The notes under the pieces: model-generated | Databases searched by the model: none | What the model was told of the DNA's origin: nothing | What the model saw: only the letters and a program-made list of their open reading frames with translations | Made by a program: the position numbers and the translations under genes | Shown here: piece after piece, positions 35,722 through 44,146 of the stretch | Layout of the letters: each line of letters opens with the position of its first letter | Numbering within the stretch: the first letter of the stretch is position 1 | From: DASUSH01 sp963785155 | Lineage (GTDB): Bacteria > Actinomycetota > Thermoleophilia > Solirubrobacterales > 70-9 | NCBI GenBank assembly: GCA_963785155.1 | Contig: CAWAUB010000003.1 | Location: forward strand, 62,001 to 126,000 | DNA length: 64,000 nucleotides | Reading direction: 5' to 3'

Positions 35722-37953
35722 GTGCTCGAACCGCAGCTTGCTGGGTCGAGTTCTCCCGTTACCTCCCAGATCGTGACGCCGTACTCGCTCACGACCGGCG
35801 CGAGCGGCGGGTCCTCGCCCAGCCATCCCTCCTCCGGCGAGGGCAGGGGCGCGGCCTGGTCGTCGAAGTTCAGCCTCGGGGAGGTGACCAGGTAGTCCAG
35901 GCCGGCGTCGTTGACCGCGGTGCGGAAGCCGGCGCAGGCGGGGATTGCCGAGAAGGCGCCCTTCGAGCCCTCGCGGCCAAGGTAGACGACCTCGTTGCCG
36001 AGTTTGCCGCCGTAGAAGCCGTAGCGGTAGAAGCCGGCGGTCGTTCCGGCCAGGCCGATCCGCGCGCCGTCGAGGTCGTTGGCGAAGCGCCAGGCGTCGT
36101 CGATCTGCGCCTCCGACTCGAAGCCCTCAAAGCGGTCCTCCAGGTAGCTGTCCTGGATCAGGTAGCCGGCGGCGAGCGCGATCGCGCCGAGGATCGCGAG
36201 TCCGGCGACGAAGGCGGGGCGGGGGAGACCGCGGCGGTGAAGCGCGTACAGGCCGGCGGGGAGGAGGACGAAGAGGGTCGCGATGCCCACGCCGGCGGCC
36301 CGCTCGTCGGCGTCGAGGATCGAGAACGGGTCGTTGGTGATCGCGAGCACCAGGAGCGTCCCGCCGAGGAGGACCCAGCGAGCCGCGGCGCTTCGGCCCG
36401 GAATTGCGATCGCGAACAGGGTCAGGCCGAGCAGCAGCGCGGGGATCGCGAAACGGACGTTGATCTCGAAGGCGACCGGCATGCCCTCGGTGCCGGCAGC
36501 TCCGAGCGGGGTGAAGAGGTAGGCGAGGACGCCGAACAGGCCGACCGCGCCCAGCGCTCGCACGATCGGGTCGAGTCGGCGGGCAAGGGCGAACGCCATG
36601 CCGGCGATCGCGGCGCCGATGACGAGCGGCCAGAGGACGCCGAAGGCATCGTGGAGCCCGGGCCCGAAGTACTCCTTCCAGACGTCGAAGTCGGTTGCGT
36701 AGTGGGCGACCGAGAAGGGTTCCCTCGCCTCCTCGAGGCGCTCGGGGCCGGGGAGGCTCAAGGGGCCGACGTCGGTGATCCACGGGAGGGGGTTGGCGGC
36801 GTGGATGAGGTTGCGGAGGTACCAGAAGCCTCCTGCAGCGATTACCGGGATTCCCCACCAGGCGGTGGTCTTCCATCGCTGGCCCTTGGGGGCGAGGAGG
36901 ATGACGGCGACCGTGAGGGCGGCCACCGGGGCGAGGGCCGTCAGCTTCACCCCGCATGCGAGGCCGGCTGCCAATCCGCCTACTACGAGCGCTCCTGTGG
37001 GGCGGGGGGAGGGCATCCCCTCGCCCGAGAACCCATCACCAACTGCTTTTTCGAAAAATGACTCTCGTTCGAGGGGACGCCCTCCCCCCGCCCTACGGGC
37101 CAGCGCCGTGATCAGGATTGCCGCTGCTGCCAGAAACAGCGCGGCTGCTGCAACGTCATTTTTTCCCGTTCCCGGCTCGCGGACCACCAGGTTGTGTGCC
37201 TCCAGAAGGACGGCGACGGCTGCGACTGCGTGGGGGCCTCGGCCGTAGGGGCGGCCCGCGGTCCAGGCTGCGAGGAGGGCCAGTGCGAGCCAGCCGAGGT
37301 TGGCGAAGAGCGCGAGCGTGTCCCGCTCCGTGATGAGGATCGTGGCTCCGCCCAGAAGTTCGGAGACCTGCGGGTAGAACCAGTTGAGGAAGAGCGGGTC
37401 GGTCTGGACCAACTCCGTCGTTGAGCCCGCTCTGAGCGAACTCCGCGGCGAATGGCAGGTGGTACCACCGCGAATCAAAGTTCGTGATCGCGTTGTTCAG
37501 CGACTGCTGCGTCTCGAAGCCCCAATGTGCAAACAGCAGCGCAACGACCCCGACCGTGACGAGAACCTCGAGCGTGGAGAGGGCGGGGGGAGGGGGCGGA
37601 GGGCGGCCCCTCGAACGAGAGTCATGTTTCGAAAAAGCAGTTGATGTTGGGTTCTCGGGCGAGGGGGTGCCCTCTGACTCCTCCCCCCGCCCAGCCACCA
37701 GGCCAATCGCGACCCCGGCGATGACCGAGGCGAGTACGAAGGCCGCCTCCGTGAAAAGGCCCACCACGCCAAGCAGCTCCGCCACGAGCACGACGAGGGT
37801 GAGGCCAAGGACGATCTCGGCCAGGCGGGCGGGGGCGCCGGTCCAGCCCGGGAGCAGGCGGGCACGCATGCGGGTTGCCGCGAATGCGGCTGCGCCGGCG
37901 ACGAGGACGAGCTCCGCCGCGCCGGCGACGTACTCGCCGAGTCCGACCGTCAC
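35709..37953 (-). CDS. Large glycosyltransferase-like membrane protein with two in-frame palindromic insertions, one frameshift
   Basis: About 747 aa, with 12 or more membrane helices and the pattern FDSRWYHLPFAAEFAQSGS-TTELVQTDPLFLNWFYPQ. That fits the ArnT/PMT-like (GT-C) membrane glycosyltransferase superfamily, in which an early Asp-containing loop is catalytic; exact donor and acceptor are unknown. A +1 indel in a CCC run (37426-37428) splits the frame; the length of 3n+1 fits one extra base. The loop after GVAIGLVAG carries a translated palindromic repeat (37581-37692), and a second loop after ITALARRAG carries another (37000-37093) in the opposite orientation. The C-terminus ends inside a third hairpin. 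Confidence 0.75.
37000..37093. repeat. MITE-like palindromic element, copy A (94 bp, inside a CDS)
   Basis: Terminal inverted repeats of 31 bp match at 28 positions (37000-37030 against 37063-37093); arms begin GGGCGGGGGGAGGGC and continue TCCCCTCG. The 32-base centre holds a perfect 12-bp palindrome TTTTTCGAAAAA (37047-37058). On the coding strand it reads GRPLERESFFEKAVGDGFSG followed by EGMPSPRP in a loop between membrane helices. No obvious target-site duplication. Confidence 0.8.
37581..37692. repeat. MITE-like palindromic element, copy B (112 bp, inside a CDS, inverted)
   Basis: Same element as 37000-37093 in the opposite orientation. Both arms begin GGGCGGGGGGAGG, then carry 13 differing bases (G-rich in one arm, AGTCAGAGGGCAC in the other), then CCCCTCG and CGAGA. 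The centre contains TTTCGAAA. The coding strand reads EGTPSPENPTSTAFSKHDSR followed by SRGRPPPPPP, again in a loop between hydrophobic segments. Confidence 0.8.
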
Positions 37954-37962
37954 GCGCGAAGC

Positions 37963-38553
37963 CTATTTCGCGCGCATGCCCTCCAGCATGAACTCCAGCT
38001 GGCGGCGCCAGATCCGGCCCTCCGGATCGGCCTGGACGCGGGCGACGGCGCCGAGCCCGCACATGATCGTGGGGATGTCCTCCTGCTCGACGTCGTCGCG
38101 CAGGACGCCGGCGGCCTTGGCGTGGTCGATGACCGCGATGGTCACCTCGCGCAGGCCCGTCGCCTTGGCGATCGCCTGACGACGCTCGTCGCCGACGGCC
38201 TCGGTGATGAAGTCGCAGATCATCCGGTCCTCGGCCTGGATCTCGCCGCAGAGCATGAGCCAGTCGTGGAAGCCCTGCCAGACGTCGTCCGCCTCGAGCG
38301 CCTCGCGACCGGAGGCGGCGAACTGCCCGAACCGCTCTTCGACGAGCGCCTCCACGAGCGCGGTCTTGTCGGGGAAGTGGCGGTAGACGGTGCCGATCCC
38401 GACGCCGGCCTTCTTTGCGACGTCGGCCATCTGGGTGTCGTAGCCCTGCTCGGCGAAGCACCTGCGGGCAGCTTTCAGCACGCGTTCACGGTTGCGACGG
38501 GCGTCCGCGCGAAGCGGCCTTTTCGGGGTTGTTAGCTCTGTGACGGGGTTCAC
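37963..38553 (-). CDS. TetR-family transcriptional regulator
   Basis: About 196 aa. The helix-turn-helix is MADVAKKAGVGIGTVYRHFP with DKTALVEAL after it; the C-terminal half (WQGFHDWLMLCGEIQAEDRM, and later IMCGLGAVARVQADP) is of the SbtR-type C-terminal domain. GTG at 38553 is preferred; a TTG two codons upstream (38559) is possible, and neither has a clear Shine-Dalgarno. It is divergent from an MFS drug-efflux gene, with the palindrome at 38560-38577 between them. It very likely represses the pump and itself. Confidence 0.9.
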   Translation of the reverse strand: MNPVTELTTPKRPLRADARRNRERVLKAARRCFAEQGYDTQMADVAKKAGVGIGTVYRHFPDKTALVEALVEERFGQFAASGREALEADDVWQGFHDWLMLCGEIQAEDRMICDFITEAVGDERRQAIAKATGLREVTIAVIDHAKAAGVLRDDVEQEDIPTIMCGLGAVARVQADPEGRIWRRQLEFMLEGMRAK

Positions 38554-38559
38554 ATGCAA

Positions 38560-38577
38560 ACGGAATCGTAATTCCGT
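38560..38577. promoter_or_regulatory. Operator-like inverted repeat ACGGAAT-cgta-ATTCCGT
   Basis: Perfect 7-bp arms with a 4-base spacer, 7 bases upstream of the tetR-family GTG start and 58 bases before the MFS gene. Typical size of a TetR operator; binding would block tetR-family transcription directly. Confidence 0.7.
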
Positions 38578-38635
38578 ATAGTCTCTAACCGAAACCGGAA
38601 CACCGCTTCCACTTTACCACCGGGAGGAGACCCAA

Positions 38636-40108
38636 GTGACGGATCCCACGACAGCCCATCAACGACGCTGGATCGCCCTGGTCCTGCTCGCGGCGGCGCA
38701 GTTCATCGTCGTCCTCGACGCGTCGATCGTCAACGTCGCCCTGCCCTCGATCGGCGAGGCGCTGACCTTCTCCCAGGAGGACCTCGCCTGGGTCGTGAAC
38801 GCCTACATCCTCACCTTCGGCGGCTTCCTCCTCCTCGGTGGCCGGCTGGCCGACCTGCTCGGCCGCAGGCGCGTCTTCATGGCCGGTCTCTTTGTCGTCG
38901 CGGCGGCGTCGCTCGCCGCCGGCTTCGCGGCGAACGAAGCCCAGCTGATCGCGGCCCGGGCGGCGCAGGGCCTCGGCGCGGCGATCATCTCTCCTGCCGC
39001 GCTCTCGATCGTCACCACCACCTTCCGCGAGGGCTCGGAGCGCAACAAGGCCCTCGGGGTCTGGGGCGCCGTCGCCGGCTTCGGCGGTGCCGCAGGGGTG
39101 CTGCTCGGCGGCATCCTCACCGACGGCCTGGGCTGGGAGTGGGTGCTTTGGGTGAACGTCCCAGTGGCGCTCGCCGCCGCGGCGCTCGCCCCGTCGCTGA
39201 TCGCCGAGAGCCGCTCGGAGTCGGCGACCCGCCACTTCGACGTCGCCGGGGCCGTGACCGTCACGGCCGGCCTGTCCGTGCTGGTCTACGCGCTCGTCGA
39301 TGCGACGAACGCCGGCTGGGGGTCGGGCCAGACGCTCGGCCTGCTCGCGCTTGCCGCTGGCCTGATCGGCGCGTTCATCGCGATCGAGCTGCGCTCGGCA
39401 GCGCCGCTGATGCCGTTCCGGATCTTCTCCAACCGGACGAGGACCGGGGCCAACATCGTCGGGCTGCTCGTCGGCGCGTCGCTGTTCTCGATGTTCTTCT
39501 TCATCACGCTCTATATGCAGCAGACGCTTGGCTACAGCCCGATCGAGGCGGGCCTCGCCTACCTGCCGCTTTCGGTCGCGATCATCCTCTCGGCGGGTAT
39601 CGCCTCGCAGCTGGTGACCCGCGTCGGCTTCAAGCCGGTGCTGGCCACGGGGATGGCGTTTATCGCGATTGCGCTCGCCTGGTTTTCCCAGGTGTCGCTC
39701 GGCGGCGGCTTCACCTCCGACATCCTCGGACCCTCGCTGCTGGCGGCGGTCGGACTCGGCTTCGCCTTCGTGACGACGACGATCGCCGCGGTCACCGACG
39801 TCGGCGAACAGGAGGCGGGCCTGGCCAGCGGGCTGATCAATACCTCTCAGCAGATCGGCGGCGCGCTCGGGCTCGCGGTCCTGGCGACGATCGCCAACTC
39901 GACCACGAACGACGCCCTGGCGAGCTCGGGAGGGGACCCGTCGGCGCTCACCGGAGCGCTCACGGAGGGCTTCCAGTCCGCCTTCCTGGCCGGCTCGGGG
40001 ATCGCGGCCCTCGGGCTCGTCCTGACCCTGACGCTGATCAGCAGCCGCGACAGCCGCGCCCACGTCGAGATCGGCCAGGGCGCGGACGCCGAGCCAAGCC
40101 CCGCGTAG
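38636..40108 (+). CDS. MFS transporter, DHA2 (EmrB/QacA) family, 14 TM
   Basis: Proton-driven multidrug exporter of 490 aa. Motif D1 is LDASIVNVALPSIGEAL in TM1, motif A is GGRLADLLGRRRVFMAG (about 65-81), and motif C-like glycines occur in AVAGFGGAAGVLLGGILTD. About 14 hydrophobic segments. GTG start with GGGAGGAG 10 bases upstream. The divergent TetR gene probably controls it. Its TAG lies inside the left arm of the terminator hairpin at 40099-40130. Confidence 0.94.
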   Translation: MTDPTTAHQRRWIALVLLAAAQFIVVLDASIVNVALPSIGEALTFSQEDLAWVVNAYILTFGGFLLLGGRLADLLGRRRVFMAGLFVVAAASLAAGFAANEAQLIAARAAQGLGAAIISPAALSIVTTTFREGSERNKALGVWGAVAGFGGAAGVLLGGILTDGLGWEWVLWVNVPVALAAAALAPSLIAESRSESATRHFDVAGAVTVTAGLSVLVYALVDATNAGWGSGQTLGLLALAAGLIGAFIAIELRSAAPLMPFRIFSNRTRTGANIVGLLVGASLFSMFFFITLYMQQTLGYSPIEAGLAYLPLSVAIILSAGIASQLVTRVGFKPVLATGMAFIAIALAWFSQVSLGGGFTSDILGPSLLAAVGLGFAFVTTTIAAVTDVGEQEAGLASGLINTSQQIGGALGLAVLATIANSTTNDALASSGGDPSALTGALTEGFQSAFLAGSGIAALGLVLTLTLISSRDSRAHVEIGQGADAEPSPA

Positions 40109-40130
40109 GCCTTATCCCACCTACGCGGGG
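40099..40130. terminator. Bidirectional terminator hairpin holding both stop codons
   Basis: Perfect 11-bp arms CCCCGCGTAGG / CCTACGCGGGG with a 10-base loop. The left arm contains the MFS stop TAG, and the right arm contains the TAG of the convergent CoA-transferase gene. Confidence 0.75.
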
Positions 40131-41437
40131 AACGGAGCGCGCCCGCCGGAGGCGCGCTCCGCCGCCGCCAGCAGCTCGTCGCGGAAGTCCGGGTGGGCGA
40201 TCGCGGCGAGCGCCTCGCCGCGCTGGTGGATCGTCTTGCCCTGAAGCTCTGCCGCGCCGTGCTCGGTGACGACCACGTCGACCTGGTGGCGGGGGGTGGT
40301 GATCACCGTGCCGGCGTCGAACCAGGGAACGATCCGCGAGAGCTTCTCGCCCTTGATCTCGACCGTTGAGGACATGCAGAGCAGCGAGCGGTCCTCGAGC
40401 GACAGCGACGGGCCCGCGATGAAGTCCTCGTGGCCGCCGATCCCCGAGTACTGGTTGCCGGCGATCGTGTCGGCGACGACCTGGCCCTGGATGTCGATCG
40501 CCATCGCGCCGTTGATCGTGACCATCGCCCGGTTGCGAGCGATCGACTCCTGCGAGTTGACCAGGTTGACCGGCAGGAACGCGACCTCCTCGTTGCCGTC
40601 GAGCCAGGCGTAGAGCTCGGGCTTGCCCGCCGCGAAGGTGGCGACGGAGACCCCGTCGTAACAGCCCTTGCTGTTGGTCACCTTGCCGGCTTCGTGGAGC
40701 AGCATCAGCCCGGTGGTGAACATCTCTGAGTGGACCCCGTAGTCGCCCCCGTCGCCGTCGGCCAGCAGGCCGGCGATCGTGGAAGGGACCGCGCCGATCC
40801 CGGTCTGCAGCGTCGCGCCGTCGGGGATCAGTGCGGCAGCGTGCTCGGCGATCGCACGGTCGGTCTGGTTCGGCTCAGGCTCGGTGATCGGCAGCGGCTC
40901 GCGGTCCGAGGCGACGAGGATGTCGATCTCATCGACGTGTAGCGCGTGCCGGTGCTCAGGGAGAATCCCGAAGGTCCGGGGGAGCTTCTCCGACGTCTCG
41001 ACGATCAGCAGCCGGTCGGGATCGGCGCCCGCGCGCTTGCACTCGGCGGTGGTCGCGCCGGCGTGCAGCGAGAGGCTGCACCACCCGTCCGCATCGGGCG
41101 GGCAGGCGATCGTCGCCATCACCCGCGGCTTCTGCGCCTCCAGGATCGGCTCGAAGCGGCGGAAGTCGGCGGGGGCGAAACCGATGTTCGCGCCCTGGTC
41201 ACGGAGCGCCCGCTCGAGCGGTCCGAAGAAGCCGGAGAGGTAATGGACGTTGGGGTGTCCGAAGAGTTGCGTCAGGACGGTCAGCAGCGCGCCGCCGACG
41301 CGGAGCTCCTCCCAGTCGTCGCGCTCGCCCATCGCCTCGAGCAGTGCGCCGGGCTGGCCGGGGCCCAGCGGGATGCCGAGCGTGTCGCTGCGGTTGAACC
41401 TCGCCGCCGCCGCGGCCGGGCTGAGCTCCTCGGGCAC
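40121..41437 (-). CDS. Acetyl-CoA hydrolase/transferase (4-hydroxybutyrate CoA-transferase-like)
   Basis: Family I CoA-transferase of the Cat1/ACH1 type (438 aa), moving CoA between acetyl-CoA and a carboxylate. Visible: GATLQTGIGAVPSTIAGLLA (CoA-binding glycines, about 215-234), YGVHSEMFTTGLMLLHEAGK with the expected catalytic Glu (HSEM), then NSKGCYDG, and C-terminal GIGGHEDFIAG. Substrate could be butyrate, 4-hydroxybutyrate or succinate. It stands alone; the terminator hairpin covers its stop. Confidence 0.9.
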   Translation of the reverse strand: MPEELSPAAAAARFNRSDTLGIPLGPGQPGALLEAMGERDDWEELRVGGALLTVLTQLFGHPNVHYLSGFFGPLERALRDQGANIGFAPADFRRFEPILEAQKPRVMATIACPPDADGWCSLSLHAGATTAECKRAGADPDRLLIVETSEKLPRTFGILPEHRHALHVDEIDILVASDREPLPITEPEPNQTDRAIAEHAAALIPDGATLQTGIGAVPSTIAGLLADGDGGDYGVHSEMFTTGLMLLHEAGKVTNSKGCYDGVSVATFAAGKPELYAWLDGNEEVAFLPVNLVNSQESIARNRAMVTINGAMAIDIQGQVVADTIAGNQYSGIGGHEDFIAGPSLSLEDRSLLCMSSTVEIKGEKLSRIVPWFDAGTVITTPRHQVDVVVTEHGAAELQGKTIHQRGEALAAIAHPDFRDELLAAAERASGGRAPFPA

Positions 41438-41481
41438 GGGCGGACACTAACTCCGATTGCTTGCCAGATAGGCTGGTTCCG

Positions 41482-42105
41482 ATGAGCGAAGAATGGCGAG
41501 TCGAGGTGGAGTTGAACGAGGAGCGGCACGGTTTCTCGCTGGGCGAGCGGCTGCGCGCGCACGGTCTCGACGACGATGCCCGAGAGCGGCTGGGCGGCGG
41601 CGCGATCGTCACCCGCGACGGCTCCCGCCTCAACGTCTACACGGACAGCCAGGACTCGGCCCAGGAGGCCGAGCGAGTCCTGCGAGGCCTGCTCAACGCC
41701 GACGACCTGTCGGCCGACATCTGGATCACCCGTTGGCATCCCGACGCGGAGACCTGGAAGGATGCGGGCGAGCCGCTGCCCGAGACCGAGTCGGACCGGA
41801 TCGCCGAGTACCGCGGCCGCGAGGCCGCCGCGCTCGCCGAAGCCCAGGACACCGGCGAGATGCCGTTCGAGGTCCGCGTCGACTTCGAGAAGCTCGAGGA
41901 CGCGCTGGAGCTGGTCGAGGAGACGCGCGCCGCCGGCAACCCGGTGCGGCGCCGCTGGCGACATGTCTTCGTTGGCGCGCCCACCGAGGAGCGCGCGAGT
42001 GAGATCGCCGACGAGCTGCGCGCGAAATTCGGCGACGCCGAGATCGAGGTCGAGGCGCACGGCGTCCGCTATCCGCCGTTCACGGTTCTCGGCTGGTCGA
42101 CTTAA
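41482..42105 (+). CDS. Conserved protein of unknown function
   Basis: 207 aa, acidic, beginning MSEEWRVEVELNEERHGFSL. Two similar alpha/beta halves are visible: a strand-helix-strand in the first 80 residues (GAIVTRDGSRLNVYTDSQDS, AQEAERVLRGLL) and again at 130-205 (FEVRVDFEKLEDALELVEET, ERASEIADELRAKFG, AEIEVEAHGVRYPPF). This looks like two ferredoxin-like or ACT-like folds in tandem. I know no function. No signal peptide or membrane segment. Upstream in-frame ATG at 41461 is less likely. Confidence 0.75.
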   Translation: MSEEWRVEVELNEERHGFSLGERLRAHGLDDDARERLGGGAIVTRDGSRLNVYTDSQDSAQEAERVLRGLLNADDLSADIWITRWHPDAETWKDAGEPLPETESDRIAEYRGREAAALAEAQDTGEMPFEVRVDFEKLEDALELVEETRAAGNPVRRRWRHVFVGAPTEERASEIADELRAKFGDAEIEVEAHGVRYPPFTVLGWST

Positions 42106-42144
42106 CCGGCGCCCGCGCCGGCCGCCACGTCTAATCTCGATTCC

Positions 42145-43437
42145 GTGAGAAGGGTGCGCTGGGGCAGGCGCGTCCTCGCCGCGACATTCGCGCTGGCTCT
42201 GACGGTGCCGGCCATTGCGTTGGCGGGGGCGAACACAACGCGGGGCGAGGCCGGCGGCGATGCCGCGTGGGTCGAGCGAGCGCTCGCGCTCCAGTACGAG
42301 CTGAGCTCGGACCTCGGCTTCCGCGATGCGCCGTGGGTCGGCACCCACAACTCGTTCAACTCGACGGCCGAGATGGGCCAGACGATCTCGGCCAACGACT
42401 CGAACCAGCAGATCACGATCCGCGAGCAGCTCGACATGGGCATCCGCTCGATCGAGCTCGACCTCCATTACTTTCCGAGCCTCGCTGGTGGCGGCATGAC
42501 GACCGTCGTCTGCCACGCCCGCGACAGCTCGGAGGGGAACCTCGGTTGCACCATCGAGAAGACCCTCGATCAGGTCCTCACTGATATCGCGGCCTGGCTG
42601 GCCGAGAACCCGGACCAGGTCCTCCTGCTCTACCTCGAGGACGACATGGACACCCCGCCTGGCTACGAGGACGCGGGCGCGACGATCGAGGAGCGGCTGG
42701 GCTCGGCTATCCACAGGCCAAAGCCGACGGCTGACGGCTGTGAGGAGGTACCCGCCGACCTCTCGCGCGAGGACGTCCGCGCCACCGCAGCCCAGGTCGT
42801 AATGGTCACCGACTGCGGCCCCGCCGCGAGCTGGCGGGGCGCGGTCTTCACCTGGGATGACCACCTGGAGACCGGGATCGGCGAGTACTCCGAGTTTCCC
42901 GAGTGCGGCACCGACTTCACCCGCGAGGAGTACGACGCGCAGATGGTTCGCTACTACGAGGACTCGACCGCGCTCAGCGCGACGGTCGGCGACCCGGGTG
43001 CGATCGACGATCTGACGGCCGCCCAGCTCGCCCGCTGCGGCGTCGAGTTGCTCGGGTTCGACCAACTCGCGATCGCCGATCCCAGGCTGGCTGCGGTGAT
43101 CTGGAGCTGGGGGCCCGGTGAGCCCGCGAAGGGGTCATGCTCGGTGCAGCGCGTCGGTGGCTCGGTGCCGTTTGGTCGCTGGAAGAGCCGCGCCTGCGCC
43201 GGCAAGCGGCCGGCGGCCTGCCGATCGAAGGCGGGTGAATGGAGCGTCAGCGAGGACCGGGTCGAGTTCGCCGATGCGAAGGCCGCCTGCCGTGCGCAGA
43301 AGTCCAGGTTCGCGGTGCCGCGCACCGGCTACGAGGCGCAGCTGCTGCGCCTCGCGATGGAGGCCGCCGGAATTCGCGGCGCCTGGCTCGGCCAGGAGCG
43401 CGACGGCACCGCCTGGACCCCGCTCGACCGCCGTTAG
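42145..43437 (+). CDS. Secreted PLC-like phosphodiesterase with C-terminal lectin-like segment
   Basis: 430 aa, GTG start, signal peptide (RRVLAATFALALTVPAIALA). The TIM-barrel of PI-PLC-X/GDPD-like enzymes is visible: WVGTHNSFNS (first catalytic His), MGIRSIELDLHYFP (metal-ligand Glu/Asp), VVCHARDSS (second His), DQVLLLYLEDDM. After about residue 330, a Cys-rich stretch (CSVQRVGG...ACAGKRPAACRSK) and DAKAACRAQKSRFAVPRTGY ending GAWLGQERDGTAWTPL looks like a C-type-lectin-like fold. It probably hydrolyses a phosphodiester outside the cell. Confidence 0.88.
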   Translation: MRRVRWGRRVLAATFALALTVPAIALAGANTTRGEAGGDAAWVERALALQYELSSDLGFRDAPWVGTHNSFNSTAEMGQTISANDSNQQITIREQLDMGIRSIELDLHYFPSLAGGGMTTVVCHARDSSEGNLGCTIEKTLDQVLTDIAAWLAENPDQVLLLYLEDDMDTPPGYEDAGATIEERLGSAIHRPKPTADGCEEVPADLSREDVRATAAQVVMVTDCGPAASWRGAVFTWDDHLETGIGEYSEFPECGTDFTREEYDAQMVRYYEDSTALSATVGDPGAIDDLTAAQLARCGVELLGFDQLAIADPRLAAVIWSWGPGEPAKGSCSVQRVGGSVPFGRWKSRACAGKRPAACRSKAGEWSVSEDRVEFADAKAACRAQKSRFAVPRTGYEAQLLRLAMEAAGIRGAWLGQERDGTAWTPLDRR

Positions 43438-43442
43438 ACGAG

Positions 43443-43685
43443 CTAGACGGGGAGCTTGCCGCGGGCCTCGCGGCCCTTCGAGGCGCTCTTATTGGTCGCC
43501 TTGCGCGAGCTCGAGAACGGCTTCTGAAGGAGCCGACCGATGGGCCCCGGCACCGAGCCTCCGGCGCGCTGACCGACGCCGAGCGTCTTGTCGACTCCGC
43601 GCTGCGGACCGTGTGAGAGCCGCGGCAGCAGGAAGGCGAGTATCGCGAGGATGATGCAGACGCCGACGATGACCGCGATGGTCAT
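43443..43685 (-). CDS. Small single-pass membrane protein
   Basis: 80 aa: one N-terminal membrane helix (MTIAVIVGVCIILAILAFLL), then a basic, Gly/Ser/Lys-rich tail (SRKATNKSASKGREARGKLP). Likely N-out with a positively charged cytoplasmic tail. Its ATG overlaps the rhodanese stop (43682-43685), so it is coupled to it. Function unknown. Confidence 0.75.
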   Translation of the reverse strand: MTIAVIVGVCIILAILAFLLPRLSHGPQRGVDKTLGVGQRAGGSVPGPIGRLLQKPFSSSRKATNKSASKGREARGKLPV

Positions 43686-44071
43686 CGGTCGTCCTCGTCG
43701 TCCTCGGGGCTCTCGTGCGGTTCCTCGTCCTCGCCCTTCGGGCCCGCGGGATCCGGCGACGGCTGGGTCAGCAGCTTGTCCTTCTTCCAGGCCTTCACGC
43801 CGCCCTCGAGCACGACGATCTCGCGATCGCCGGCATCAAGCTCCTCGGCGACTTCGGCGCTGCGCTCGCCATCGGGGCAGACGAGGAGAATCTTGCGGTC
43901 GTCCGGAAGCTCGTCGATCCGGGACTCCAATTCGTCCGCGGCGATGTGCGCCGAACCGGGCACCCGCTCGGCGCCGTCGGACCATTCCTCTTCATCCCGC
44001 ACGTCAAGCACGAAGACGTCGTTCGAGGCGACGGGTTCGCGGGCTTCCTTCGGATCCATCGTTTCGGCCAT
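43682..44071 (-). CDS. Rhodanese-like domain protein
   Basis: 129 aa. Single rhodanese domain: NDVFVLDVRDEEEWSDG (strand and CH2A region), VPGSAHIAADEL, and the active loop LLVCPDGERS with Cys at about 64, VVLEGGVKAWKKD at the end. The last 30 residues are acidic and disordered. Sulfur transfer or persulfide carriage is the family role. It is coupled to a small membrane protein. A divergent gap of 75 bases separates it from the kinase gene. Confidence 0.9.
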   Translation of the reverse strand: MAETMDPKEAREPVASNDVFVLDVRDEEEWSDGAERVPGSAHIAADELESRIDELPDDRKILLVCPDGERSAEVAEELDAGDREIVVLEGGVKAWKKDKLLTQPSPDPAGPKGEDEEPHESPEDDEDDR

Positions 44072-44146
44072 GTGACGTTCGCTACCCGGCCGGCAACGGT
44101 GGAAACACGATGACTTGCGAGGGCCAATATCGGGTACGCGTCACGA

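Noticed and set aside
38585..40063. 492-codon frame antisense to the MFS transporter
   Set aside because: Low-complexity Arg/Glu/Asp sequence, no start signal; the plus-strand transporter is certain.
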